DNA of 15,429 nucleotides from W0P28-013 sp963659365 (GTDB lineage: Bacteria; Bacteroidota; Bacteroidia; Bacteroidales; Paludibacteraceae): assembly GCA_963659365.1 (NCBI GenBank), contig CAVKTI010000055.1, positions 1 to 15,429 of the forward strand, read 5' to 3'. Shown piece after piece: positions 7,451-14,947 of this stretch. The translations under genes were made by a program, and so were the position numbers. Under the pieces are notes generated by a model. The model worked only from the letters and a program-made list of their open reading frames with translations, had not been told where the DNA came from and searched no databases. Each line of letters begins with the position of its first letter. Position 1 is the first letter of the stretch.

Positions 7451-8677
7451 TTACGCTTGCAGTGCGGTGATGCGCTGGTAGAGGGTTGGGTGCGAGTAGT
7501 AGACAAACACATACCATGGGTGCGGCGTGAGGTTGCTCAAGGCTTGTGCCGATATTTTTTTGAGTGCAGAAACCAACTGCGGCGCATAGGCGTTTGCCTT
7601 CACAAAAGCGTCGGCTTGGTACTCGTTTCGGCGCGAAAGTGCGTTGGAAAAAAGGTCGAGCAGCGTGCTTATGGGCGTGTATAACATGCTGAATGCCAGC
7701 AAATTGATATGGAACGACGCTTGCGGGCAACCCAATGCCTGCGCCAACGCATCGCTGTGGAGCGCCCAGCCGAGCAGCACAAACAGCAGCAGATTCATCA
7801 CCATCGACAGCGCAACGCTCTGCACTATGTGGTGGTGTTTGTTATGGCCGATTTCGTGCGCCAGCACAGCCACCACCTCGTCGGTCGAGAGTTGTTTGAT
7901 GAGCGTGTCGTACAGCACAATGCGCTTTTTGCTGCCCCAACCAGTGAAATAGGCGTTGGCTTTGGTCGAGCGTTTCGAGCCATCGATGACATAGATATTT
8001 TTCAGTTTGAAATCGGCTTTTTGCGCAAATTGTTCGATAGCATCGCGCAGTTCGCCCGCCTCGAGCGGCGTTTGTTTGTTGAACAGCGGCACAAAAACCT
8101 CGGAATAAAAAAAGTTTATAAAGAGGCTAAATAGCGTAACAACCGCCCACGCCACAAGCCAAAAATAGTCGGGAATCTGCTCGTAAATCAGTATGATGAC
8201 CGCAAACAGACCGCCGCAGATGACAATTTTGAGCGCGAGGCTTTTCAGTTTGTCGCCGATGAAAGTTTTGGGCGTTGTGCGGTTGAACCCGAACCGCGCT
8301 TCGACCACGAATGTGGTATAGATTCGGAACGGCAGCGTCAGCAGGTCGCTGGCCACCATCAGAATGCCGAAAAAGAGCAGCGAAATCAGCAGTTCGCACT
8401 CCGTCCACGAGCGAATGAGCGCGTCGAGCCACGCAAAACCGCCGCACAGCAGCATGACCAGCACCAGCACAAAACGAAAAGTGGTGATTGTCCAGCCCAT
8501 TTTGGCGTTGGTACGCAGATAATTTTGCTGTATGGCATACTTTTGGGGGTTGTAAATATCGCTCAAAACAGCGGGAATGGGAGCAGCAGAGTGGCGAATG
8601 TTGAGCAGCGACAGCGTGCGTGAGAAGCAAAATTCGATAACATAGATGGCGACAACGGCAACAAAAAGAGCGTTCAT
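7451..8677 (-). CDS. M48-family membrane metalloprotease, Ste24 (CAAX protease 1) type
   Basis: The 408-residue protein has a hydrophobic N-terminal half with several membrane helices (about 1-20, 62-85, 95-115, 150-190), as in the Ste24 N-terminal domain. The zinc site HEIGH is at 274-278 and the third ligand, Glu352, is in NEYQAD. DGSKRSTKANAYFTG at about 232-246 and a late His in SHPTLYQRI (396) are also characteristic of the family. Another helix pair lies at about 286-305 and 322-345. Length fits full-length Ste24-like enzymes. It probably cleaves proteins or peptides at the inner membrane; bacteria with this enzyme generally lack prenylated substrates, so the target is unknown. It is the third gene of the operon, 48 nt after the S41 gene; that spacer contains TCACCAAAAA twice. 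Confidence 0.93.
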   Translation of the reverse strand: MNALFVAVVAIYVIEFCFSRTLSLLNIRHSAAPIPAVLSDIYNPQKYAIQQNYLRTNAKMGWTITTFRFVLVLVMLLCGGFAWLDALIRSWTECELLISLLFFGILMVASDLLTLPFRIYTTFVVEARFGFNRTTPKTFIGDKLKSLALKIVICGGLFAVIILIYEQIPDYFWLVAWAVVTLFSLFINFFYSEVFVPLFNKQTPLEAGELRDAIEQFAQKADFKLKNIYVIDGSKRSTKANAYFTGWGSKKRIVLYDTLIKQLSTDEVVAVLAHEIGHNKHHHIVQSVALSMVMNLLLFVLLGWALHSDALAQALGCPQASFHINLLAFSMLYTPISTLLDLFSNALSRRNEYQADAFVKANAYAPQLVSALKKISAQALSNLTPHPWYVFVYYSHPTLYQRITALQA

Positions 8678-8725
8678 ACTTTTTTTTCGGTTTTTTGGTG
8701 ATTTTTGGTGATTTTTCTTGCGATT

Positions 8726-9958
8726 TTAGTTGATTTTACCAGTTCTGATGTAGTTGAGTGCGGCGTTCAGTTGCACATCGGTGCCAGCGCGCATCTGCGC
8801 TTCGTCGAAAAGCACTTCGTACTTTGGCGTGTAGCCAATTCCTTCGGTGATTTTGCCATCGACATCGCGCAGCACATCGTTCGAGGTATAAATATCGTGT
8901 GCTTTTGTGCTGAAAGCCCCAGCATAGTCAATTTCGAACACGCCAAGCAGCGGTCCGTGTCCGCCAAAAGTGCGCTCGCCGATGAAACAGCCGTTGGGCA
9001 ATAGGGCGATGGCTTGGGTGGTCATTTCGCCCATGCTCACCGAGTTGATGTCGGCCAAAGCGACGATTGGAACGGTAATTTCGCCGATAGAATCGACTTC
9101 GGCAAGCGGATCAAGTTGTTTCACATAGAACGGAATCCACGCCGTGTAGTCGTAGCGTCCGAGTCCCTCTTTGCGGCGTGTATGCCCGAGCAGCAAATCG
9201 CTTTGGAGGAACGGCGCAACCACAAAATTCATGTCGCTGACATAGCCGCCGCCGTTGCCGCGATTGTCGATGATGATGCCTTTCAAATCTTCGGCAGCGC
9301 ACCATTTGTGGAATTGCGCATAGACGGTCTGTATCTTTTTGTTGAGCGAATCGGACGATTGGAACGCCCCAGTGAGCATATAACCCGACAATTTTAGGTA
9401 GGCGATACCGTCGAAATTGCACGCCAAAGCACTTTTGTAGCCGTCGGCGTCGCTTCCTGCAACAAAATATCGCTCGGTTTTTTCTATCTTATCGATGCAA
9501 TCGATCAGCAGCGAATCGGTGAATTTTCCGTGATAATAAGGGCGTTTTTGCGCCTCTATCAGGCCAGGGCGTACGGCTACAATTCCGTTGTCGGCGATGC
9601 TGTCGGGGTCTTTCCACAAATTGCGAACGAGTATGCGCATGTGGTGATCGACAAAATGGCCGCACATATCGGTGTAATACTGCCGTAGCGTTTCGGTGGC
9701 GATGTAGTTTTCTGCCTTGTCCAATTCGTCCAACTCGTCGAAGCGCGGACTATAAACGCTGTACAACGAGTCCCAGTTGGTCGGGTCGATGTCCCAAAAA
9801 GCGTAACTGTTGTTGATGCCGTGCCAGATGGCCTCGAATTGCTCCGACGGCTTGGTGTAGAGCACTGTATTGGGATTCATCAGTTCCACGCCGTGTTGGC
9901 GGCACGATACGGCAATCAGTGCCGTTGCGGCTAAAAATATGGTGGCGGTGCGTTTCAT
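8726..9958 (-). CDS. S41-family (tricorn/C-terminal-processing-like) peptidase lipoprotein
   Basis: The 410-residue product has a lipoprotein signal with Cys19 (IAVSC). Residues 30-110 resemble the tricorn-core helical domain and end in CGHFVDHHMRI, where His105 or His106 takes the place of the family's GDGHT histidine. The S41 core follows: LKGIIIDNRGNGGG (225-238), the nucleophile region NSVSMGEM with Ser308 and Glu311 (305-312), then IGERTFGG (326-333). The usual Lys of CtpA-type enzymes in TFGKG is Gly here, so the tricorn-like Ser/His/Glu arrangement is more likely than a Ser/Lys dyad. No PDZ domain is evident. The frame continues upstream to 10624 only as a shadow of the preceding gene; the ATG at 9958 gives the signal peptide and overlaps the upstream TGA by 4 nt (ATGA), implying translational coupling. 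Confidence 0.9.
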   Translation of the reverse strand: MKRTATIFLAATALIAVSCRQHGVELMNPNTVLYTKPSEQFEAIWHGINNSYAFWDIDPTNWDSLYSVYSPRFDELDELDKAENYIATETLRQYYTDMCGHFVDHHMRILVRNLWKDPDSIADNGIVAVRPGLIEAQKRPYYHGKFTDSLLIDCIDKIEKTERYFVAGSDADGYKSALACNFDGIAYLKLSGYMLTGAFQSSDSLNKKIQTVYAQFHKWCAAEDLKGIIIDNRGNGGGYVSDMNFVVAPFLQSDLLLGHTRRKEGLGRYDYTAWIPFYVKQLDPLAEVDSIGEITVPIVALADINSVSMGEMTTQAIALLPNGCFIGERTFGGHGPLLGVFEIDYAGAFSTKAHDIYTSNDVLRDVDGKITEGIGYTPKYEVLFDEAQMRAGTDVQLNAALNYIRTGKIN

Positions 9959-10689
9959 TTCTCTTTCGATTTTTTGTGTTTGGCGTAGGCTTGGCGGTCG
10001 ATAGCAAATGTGAGCCCAATCAGCAGCGTGTAGGTGGTGTTGTAGCGCGGCGTTGGCGCAACCAAGTTTTGGGTCTTTTCGGTGCTGACAAGTCCGTAGA
10101 AAAAGGCCGTTTCGGCGTGGAACGCCATGCGTTCGTCGATTTTTATGCGCAGACCGAGATTGCTTGCCAGTCCCGAATCGAAGCGGTTGTCGTGCTTGGT
10201 ATCGAGTTTGCGGTACTCGTCGAAACCGTAGTAGGTGCCGCCGATGTTGTTGGTAGGGTAATTCGTTATGCCCAGCGCCACGCCTTCGCGGTGGCTGGCC
10301 AGCCAGCAGCCCACATAGCCGCCCACGCCCACATAGCCGCGAATTTTTTCGCCACCAAACGAAAAGTTGAGCAGCAGAGGCAGTTGCAGATAGTGGTCGT
10401 GTATGTTGGTGTGAATCTCCTCGTAGATGTGCGTGCGGTACATTTTGTGATTTTTCTGCACATACTGCAAATCCATACGCAGCGCAAACCAATCGACCAC
10501 ATCGAGTTGCACAGGAATGCCCACACTGATGCCGCCCGCGCCCTTGTAGCGCATATCGTAGGCGTAGTTTGTTTCGATACTGTAGTCGTTGTAGTTGTAG
10601 CCGCCCTCGAACCCGATAAACCATGTAACCGCCGCCGCAGGCAACGCCGAAATGGCCGTAAGGCAGAGCAATAGGAGCGTTCGTTTCAT
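9955..10689 (-). CDS. Outer-membrane beta-barrel protein (PorT-like family)
   Basis: The 244-residue protein begins with a type I signal peptide (MKRTLLLLCLTAISALPAAA). It continues as alternating amphipathic strands rich in Tyr, Gly and Phe (FIGFEGGYNYNDYS, LRMDLQYVQKN, IRGYVGVGGYVGCWLAS, IDERMAFHAETAFFYGL), the pattern of the small outer-membrane barrels of Bacteroidota (OMP_b-brl_2 / PorT-like). A basic tail, KHKKSKEK, follows the last strand. The ATG at 10689 is preferred over the one at 10710, which falls inside the promoter -7 box. It is the first gene of the operon with the S41 and M48 proteases. Ligand and role are not evident from sequence. Confidence 0.87.
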   Translation of the reverse strand: MKRTLLLLCLTAISALPAAAVTWFIGFEGGYNYNDYSIETNYAYDMRYKGAGGISVGIPVQLDVVDWFALRMDLQYVQKNHKMYRTHIYEEIHTNIHDHYLQLPLLLNFSFGGEKIRGYVGVGGYVGCWLASHREGVALGITNYPTNNIGGTYYGFDEYRKLDTKHDNRFDSGLASNLGLRIKIDERMAFHAETAFFYGLVSTEKTQNLVAPTPRYNTTYTLLIGLTFAIDRQAYAKHKKSKEK

Positions 10690-10707
10690 CTCAAAATAAT
10701 TTTGCTG

Positions 10708-10715
10708 CAAAAGTA
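10708..10715 (-). promoter_or_regulatory. Promoter -7 element of the barrel/S41/M48 operon
   Basis: TACTTTTG on the minus strand (10715-10708) matches TAnnTTTG. The expected -33 position lies in AT-rich sequence without a TTTG. Transcription would start near 10701, giving a leader of about a dozen bases. Confidence 0.6.
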
Positions 10716-10763
10716 CAAAAAAATGGGGAATTTTTAATTTCAGATTTCAAATTTCAGATTAGG

Positions 10764-10839
10764 TTTCAAGTTTCTAGTTTCTAGTTTCTCGCGCTGCGCG
10801 CTGTTTCTGTGTTTCAAGTTTCAGGTTTCAGGTTTCAGG
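10764..10839 (+). repeat. Heptamer tandem tract around a GCGC palindrome
   Basis: Seven-base words TTTCAAG, TTTCTAG, TTTCTAG and TTTCTCG (10764-10791) lead into GCGC-T-GCGC, then TTTCTGTG, TTTCAAG (10812) and three TTTCAGG (10819-10839). The core 10785-10814 recurs inverted at 15245-15274 with about three mismatches in 30. Confidence 0.8.
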
Positions 10840-10896
10840 TTGTCGGTAGCCGAAACACCCTAATTTTCAAATTTTCAAATAACAAAAAAATGCACA

Positions 10897-10928
10897 TTTG
10901 GTGGTTGTAAGAAAAATGTTTATCTTTG
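10897..10928 (+). promoter_or_regulatory. Bacteroidota-type promoter of the polysaccharide gene 10955-12928
   Basis: TTTG (10897-10900), a 20-nt spacer and TATCTTTG (10921-10928) match the consensus, with the same spacing as the promoter at 4587-4618. The start would be near 10935, about 20 nt before the ATG at 10955; this decides the gene start. Confidence 0.82.
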
Positions 10929-10954
10929 CAGTTAATATCGAACTGAAGAAAACT

Positions 10955-12928
10955 ATGGTATCGAGAAAGAAGCAACTGCTTGAGAGCGACATTTTTTCGC
11001 ACCTCGCTTCGCTGAAATATATGCCGCGCTGGATAGTGCTTGTGTACGATGTGGCAACTTGTTGCGTGGCGTTTTTGCTGGCCAATTTCTTGGCGAAACA
11101 GACCTATGCGGAGTGGCCAAAATTTGAGCCTGCACTGCCTGTTTGGACGCTGGTTCTGATTTTTATCGCCATCGCTGTGCTGTCGTTTTGGGTGTTTCGC
11201 ACCTATTCGGGCATTCTGCGCTACTCCAATTTTGTCGATATTGTGAAACTGCTGGCGGCGGTGTTGTTGCAGGGGCTGTTGCTTTTTGTACTCAACGGAA
11301 TTTCGATGTTGGTGTCGGGGCATCTGCTCTTTATGAGCCTCTCCGTTGTGTTCTACGCTATTGTAGCATTTCTGTTGCTGGTGCTGCTGCGCTTGATAGT
11401 GAAGGTCGTTTTTGACTATCTTGTTACCAATAGTGGCACTACAAAACCTGTGGCTGTTTATGGCACCAAGTCGGCGGGCATCGGCATTGCCAAGATGATT
11501 CGCTCGTCGGAATCGCTCAAATTTCGCCTCTCCGCCTTTCTCGACGACGACAAAAGCACGCATGGCAAACGCATATTCAGCGTGCCAGTCATCTCTACGC
11601 GCGACCGCAAGCGAATGCTCCGCGAGTTGAACAAACGCAAAATTCGCACGGTGATAGTATCGCCTTTGAAGATGGCGGCACTCGACCCCGAAAAGGATTT
11701 AGATGTGTTTATCGAGCAGAATATCGAGATTCTGACTGTGCCCGATGTGAGCGAATGGCACGAGGGCAGCAAATTTGTGAAGCACGATTTCAAAAATATC
11801 CGTATCGAAGATCTGCTCAATCGTCTGCCCATCAATATCAGCAAAGATCATATCGTGGATCAGGTAAAGGGCAAAGTGATAATGATAACGGGCGCGGCTG
11901 GCTCTATCGGCTCCGAAATTGTGCGCCAACTGACTAAATATCAGCCCAAACTGCTGGTGCTGTACGACAACGCCGAAACGCCGCTCCACAACCTGAAACT
12001 GGAGTTGGACGAGTTGAAAACCATCTGTCCGTATGCCTTGTGCATTGGCGATATGCGCAACGAAAGGCGTCTGTCGGGCGTGATAACGACCTACAAACCG
12101 AACATCATCTACCACGCGGCGGCCTACAAACATGTGCCGATGATGGAGGACAATCCCTGCGAATGTATCTTGGCAAATGTGCTTGGCACACGCAATATAG
12201 CCGATTTGGCGGTGGTCAACGGTGTGGAGAAATTTGTGATGGTCTCGACCGACAAGGCGGTGAACCCCACCAATGTGATGGGCGCATCGAAGCGTGTGGC
12301 CGAAATCTATGTGCAGTCGCTCTTCAAGAAAAGTGTGGTGGACAACCCGAACACCACAAAATTCATCACCACGCGTTTTGGCAATGTGCTTGGCTCGAAC
12401 GGTTCGGTAATTCCGCTGTTTCGCCACCAGATAGAGCAGGGCGGTCCAGTAACGGTAACGCACCCCGACATCATTCGCTACTTTATGACCATTCCCGAAG
12501 CCTGCCAGTTGGTATTGGAAGCAGGCTCGATGGGCGAGGGCGGCGAGATATTCATTTTCGACATGGGACGCCCTGTGAAGATAGCCGATTTGGCGCGCAA
12601 AATGATACGCTTGGCGGGCTACCGTCCCGAAATCGACATACCGATAACCTACACAGGATTGCGCCCCGGCGAAAAACTTTATGAAGAGTTGCTGAATGTG
12701 AAAGAATCGACGCAGCCCACCTACAACGAGAAAATTTTGATTGCCAAAGTGCGCGAATACGACTTCGACAAAGTGGCACAAGAGATAACCACACTCATCG
12801 ACTACGCCTACTTGTACAAAGATTTTCTGGTGGTATCGCAGATGAAACACATCGTGCCAGAGTACATCAGCAAAAATTCGCAGTACGAGCGCCTCGACAT
12901 CACAAATACCCCCCCCCCCCCGCGCTAA
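10955..12928 (+). CDS. Membrane-bound nucleotide-sugar 4,6-dehydratase (CapD/WbpM/PglF type)
   Basis: The 657-residue product has four N-terminal membrane helices (about 25-46, 62-82, 94-118, 124-150). A CoA-binding-like Rossmann domain follows (about 160-285), then the C-terminal short-chain dehydrogenase domain with GAAGSIG (313-319) binding NAD(P). In STDKAVNPTNVMGASK the catalytic Tyr is replaced by Met442, with Lys446 kept; that substitution is the hallmark of the large membrane UDP-GlcNAc 4,6-dehydratases WbpM and PglF. The reaction makes a 4-keto-6-deoxy sugar for surface glycans. An ATG at 10898 in frame falls inside the promoter, so the start is 10955. The last residues, TPPPPR, come from a run of 13 C. 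It heads the plus-strand polysaccharide locus. Confidence 0.94.
   Translation: MVSRKKQLLESDIFSHLASLKYMPRWIVLVYDVATCCVAFLLANFLAKQTYAEWPKFEPALPVWTLVLIFIAIAVLSFWVFRTYSGILRYSNFVDIVKLLAAVLLQGLLLFVLNGISMLVSGHLLFMSLSVVFYAIVAFLLLVLLRLIVKVVFDYLVTNSGTTKPVAVYGTKSAGIGIAKMIRSSESLKFRLSAFLDDDKSTHGKRIFSVPVISTRDRKRMLRELNKRKIRTVIVSPLKMAALDPEKDLDVFIEQNIEILTVPDVSEWHEGSKFVKHDFKNIRIEDLLNRLPINISKDHIVDQVKGKVIMITGAAGSIGSEIVRQLTKYQPKLLVLYDNAETPLHNLKLELDELKTICPYALCIGDMRNERRLSGVITTYKPNIIYHAAAYKHVPMMEDNPCECILANVLGTRNIADLAVVNGVEKFVMVSTDKAVNPTNVMGASKRVAEIYVQSLFKKSVVDNPNTTKFITTRFGNVLGSNGSVIPLFRHQIEQGGPVTVTHPDIIRYFMTIPEACQLVLEAGSMGEGGEIFIFDMGRPVKIADLARKMIRLAGYRPEIDIPITYTGLRPGEKLYEELLNVKESTQPTYNEKILIAKVREYDFDKVAQEITTLIDYAYLYKDFLVVSQMKHIVPEYISKNSQYERLDITNTPPPPR
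12909..12921 (+). repeat. Run of 13 C at the 3' end of the dehydratase gene
   Basis: Thirteen consecutive C lie 7 bases before the end of the CDS and encode the terminal prolines. Loss of one C would give a tail about 25 residues longer, ending near 13010; gain of one would give a short alternative tail (ALTVWK). Catalytic domains lie upstream and are unaffected. Confidence 0.95.
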
Positions 12929-13009
12929 CTGTTTGGAAATGAGCGAGTTAGGCGAGTCTGCGCAAAGCGCAGGGAGCGGAGAGTCGGCAAGGCCGCAGAT
13001 TTTAGATTA

Positions 13010-13041
13010 GGTTGATCAGTTGATCAGTTGATTGGTTGATT
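13010..13041 (+). repeat. 32-bp perfect inverted repeat, left copy
   Basis: It is the exact reverse complement of 13605-13636. It is built from octamers: TTGATCAG twice and then TTGATTGG about twice. It lies 105 bases before the four-helix-bundle gene. Confidence 0.93.
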
Positions 13042-13146
13042 GGTCGTTGAATAAGTTGATAAGTTTACGCTTCGCGTGGTTAAGTCTGTTTTGTGAGTTA
13101 TTTTTTTTCAGCGTGTCTTATCGAGCAATTATCAAAAAGTAGGTGT

Positions 13147-13563
13147 ATGAATACGAATTTTCTTGGGTATCGAAAATTGCTTGCCTATCAACAAGCATCG
13201 GAAGTTGTAAAACTTGTTTATGCACTTGTGAAAAATTTTCCGAAAGAAGAACAATTCGCATTATGTAGCCAATTGCGTCGTGCTGCTGTTTCGATTACAT
13301 CGAACATTGCCGAAGGAGTTTCGCGATATTCATACAAGGATAAGATACACTTTTTAGAAATCGCTTTTGGATCTCTCATGGAGGTGATGAGCCAGTTGGA
13401 AATTGCCACAGATATGGGCTACATCACTATTGACGATAGGCAAAATGTTGAAATAAAAATAAACAGAGCGGCACAGTTGATAACAGGTTTGCAATACAGT
13501 TTTATGCAGAAAGATGAATGTGGTAATGTGATAAAACCGCAATCAAAAGCAATAAAAAACTGA
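13147..13563 (+). CDS. Four-helix-bundle protein of the 23S rRNA intervening-sequence (S23/IVP) family
   Basis: The 138-residue protein matches the family pattern throughout: YRKLLAYQQA near the start, FPKEEQFALCSQLRRAAVSI (31-50), NIAEG (53-57), and FLEIAFGSLMEV then QLEIATDMGY (69-92). The family was named for ORFs within 23S rRNA intervening sequences, but it is also common as free genes in Bacteroidota; no biochemical role is firmly set. Members form four-helix bundles and oligomerise. The start at 13147 gives the family-typical N-terminus; an in-frame ATG at 13093 would add 18 unlike residues. It sits inside a 32-bp perfect inverted repeat (13010-13636) and is visibly AT-richer than its neighbours (19 of 60 G+C at 13201-13260 against 30 of 60 at 14101-14160), suggesting separate acquisition. 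Confidence 0.92.
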   Translation: MNTNFLGYRKLLAYQQASEVVKLVYALVKNFPKEEQFALCSQLRRAAVSITSNIAEGVSRYSYKDKIHFLEIAFGSLMEVMSQLEIATDMGYITIDDRQNVEIKINRAAQLITGLQYSFMQKDECGNVIKPQSKAIKN

Positions 13564-13604
13564 TTAGATAGTAATAGTGTGATGAATTTGACAAATGCAC
13601 CAAT

Positions 13605-13636
13605 AATCAACCAATCAACTGATCAACTGATCAACC
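13605..13636 (-). repeat. 32-bp perfect inverted repeat, right copy
   Basis: Exact reverse complement of 13010-13041, beginning 42 bases after the four-helix gene stop. The two copies could pair into a long stem that holds the whole gene in its loop. Confidence 0.93.
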
Positions 13637-13680
13637 AAGACGAGTTAAAACTTGACAAATTGCAGTAAAGTTACCAAAAA

Positions 13681-14781
13681 ATGTCCGCTATATTACAATT
13701 TCTCTATCAGCACCCTTACCTGTTTGCTTTGATGACGGCGTGTTTGGGGGCTGTTTTCATGCCGACGGTTATCCGTGTGGCACGGGAGAAAAACTTTGTG
13801 GTGAAGCCCAACAAACGCACTTCGCATGTGGGGCTGGTGCCAGCCGTGGGCGGATTGGACATATTCATCTCGTTTCTGATATTTTTTGTCGTTTTTGCGT
13901 TCAATCACCTGCCTGCGTCGCACTACTTGCTGGTGGGCGTTACGCTCATTCTGATAGTCGGCTTCATCGACGATTTGATCGACCTAACCGTGTTGGGCAA
14001 ACTCTTTGGCGAAATGTTGGCCGCCACCTTTCTGATAGTTTGGGCCGATGTGCGTATGCCGAGCCTGTTTGGGCTGTTTGGCGTGGGCGAATTGCCGCTG
14101 GCGTGGAGTTATGTCTGCTCGTTTGCCACATTCATCGTCATCACCAATGCGCTGAATCTGATTGACGGCATCGACGGTTTGGCATCGGGTTTGGGAATGC
14201 TCTATTGTCTGCTGTTCGCCCTCTATTTTCAATTGGTCGGCGACCTAAATATGGCCATGCTTGGTTACGCACTGCTGGGCGCGTTGGCGGTATTTTTCTG
14301 CTACAATGTGTTTGGCGGTTCGCGCCGCAAAGTCTTTATGGGCGATGCTGGCTCGCTGCTTTTGGGATTTATGGTGTCGTGGTTTGTGTTCCGCTTTTTG
14401 CAGTTGAACGACGCGCCAGCAACGCCTGCCATTTACCGATTCCCTGCTGCACCAGCGGTGGCATTTTGCATTCTGTTTGTGCCGCTGTTCGACACGCTGC
14501 GCGTGATGCTGACACGCATCAAAAACCATAAATCGCCATTTTCGGCCGACCGAAACCACATTCATCACTTGTTGTTGGGTCTAGGTTTGCAGCACAAACA
14601 AGTTACGCTTGTGCTGTTTCTTGTGTCGCTGCTCTTTTGTGCGCTGGCATTTGTAGGGCGCACTTGGCGCAACGAGTGGCTGCTGTTGGTGGCTTTTGCA
14701 CTCGGTAGCGCACTGACCGTTTTGGTGTGGCGGCTGGTGGATAAACGAAAAGAGCGAGAAAAGTTAGAAGTTAGAAGTTAG
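13681..14781 (+). CDS. WecA/TagO-family undecaprenyl-phosphate sugar-1-phosphate transferase
   Basis: The 366-residue protein has about ten to eleven membrane helices and the ordered motifs of the glycosyltransferase-4 (MraY/WecA) family: FIDDLID with Asp97-Asp98, NALNLIDGIDGLASG (156-170), FMGDAGS (219-225) and the cytoplasmic histidine motif DRNHIHHL (290-297). The HIHH form is seen in WecA/TagO/Rfe rather than MraY. It transfers a sugar phosphate, commonly GlcNAc-1-P, from a UDP donor to the undecaprenyl phosphate carrier and so starts a surface polysaccharide. The upstream dehydratase and downstream dehydrogenase support a polysaccharide locus. Its last residues (KLEVRS) and stop codon are encoded by heptamer repeats. 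No promoter was seen in the 117 bases before it. Confidence 0.94.
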   Translation: MSAILQFLYQHPYLFALMTACLGAVFMPTVIRVAREKNFVVKPNKRTSHVGLVPAVGGLDIFISFLIFFVVFAFNHLPASHYLLVGVTLILIVGFIDDLIDLTVLGKLFGEMLAATFLIVWADVRMPSLFGLFGVGELPLAWSYVCSFATFIVITNALNLIDGIDGLASGLGMLYCLLFALYFQLVGDLNMAMLGYALLGALAVFFCYNVFGGSRRKVFMGDAGSLLLGFMVSWFVFRFLQLNDAPATPAIYRFPAAPAVAFCILFVPLFDTLRVMLTRIKNHKSPFSADRNHIHHLLLGLGLQHKQVTLVLFLVSLLFCALAFVGRTWRNEWLLLVAFALGSALTVLVWRLVDKRKEREKLEVRS

Positions 14782-14782
14782 A
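14762..14782 (+). repeat. AGTTAGA heptamer, three tandem copies, overlapping a stop codon
   Basis: Three exact copies of AGTTAGA, followed by AGTGAGC. The TAG stop of the transferase gene (14779-14781) lies in the third copy. Looser words of GAGTTAGGAGTGAGGA follow to about 14830. Confidence 0.88.
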
Positions 14783-14832
14783 AGTGAGCAGTGTTCTTGA
14801 GTTAGGAGTGAGGAATTAGGAGTGAGGAGTGC

Positions 14833-14847
14833 TGCGGCAGAGCCGCA
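14833..14847 (+). repeat. Small GC hairpin
   Basis: TGCGGC-AGA-GCCGCA is a perfect 6-bp stem with a 3-base loop. No T run follows directly, so it is not a standard terminator. Confidence 0.6.
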
Positions 14848-14869
14848 ATGACAAAATTTCAGATTTTAC

Positions 14870-14939
14870 TTGATTTTTGCTCCGCTCGGCATAGTTCAAA
14901 CGAGTTTGACTCTGCGCTCGCTTGTCGCAAAAATTCAGA
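14870..14939. repeat. 70-bp dispersed repeat, copy 2
   Basis: Same length and orientation as 4657-4726. Substitutions include compensating or neutral changes around the inner stem: TCAAAC-GA-GTTTGA here versus CCAAAC-AA-GTTTGG there, so both copies keep a perfect inner hairpin. Confidence 0.82.
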
Positions 14940-14947
14940 TTTCAAAT

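Noticed and set aside
9959..10624. Upstream extension of the S41 frame to 10624
   Set aside because: It is an Arg/Cys-rich shadow of the barrel gene; the signal peptide begins at 9958.
12958..12972. CTGCGC-AAA-GCGCAG hairpin as terminator of the dehydratase gene
   Set aside because: The sequence after it is GGAGCGGAGAG with no T run, so it is only a small palindrome like others in the spacers.
13093..13146. Earlier in-frame start for the four-helix protein
   Set aside because: The 18 extra residues do not fit the family N-terminus, and the ATG at 13147 begins the conserved part.
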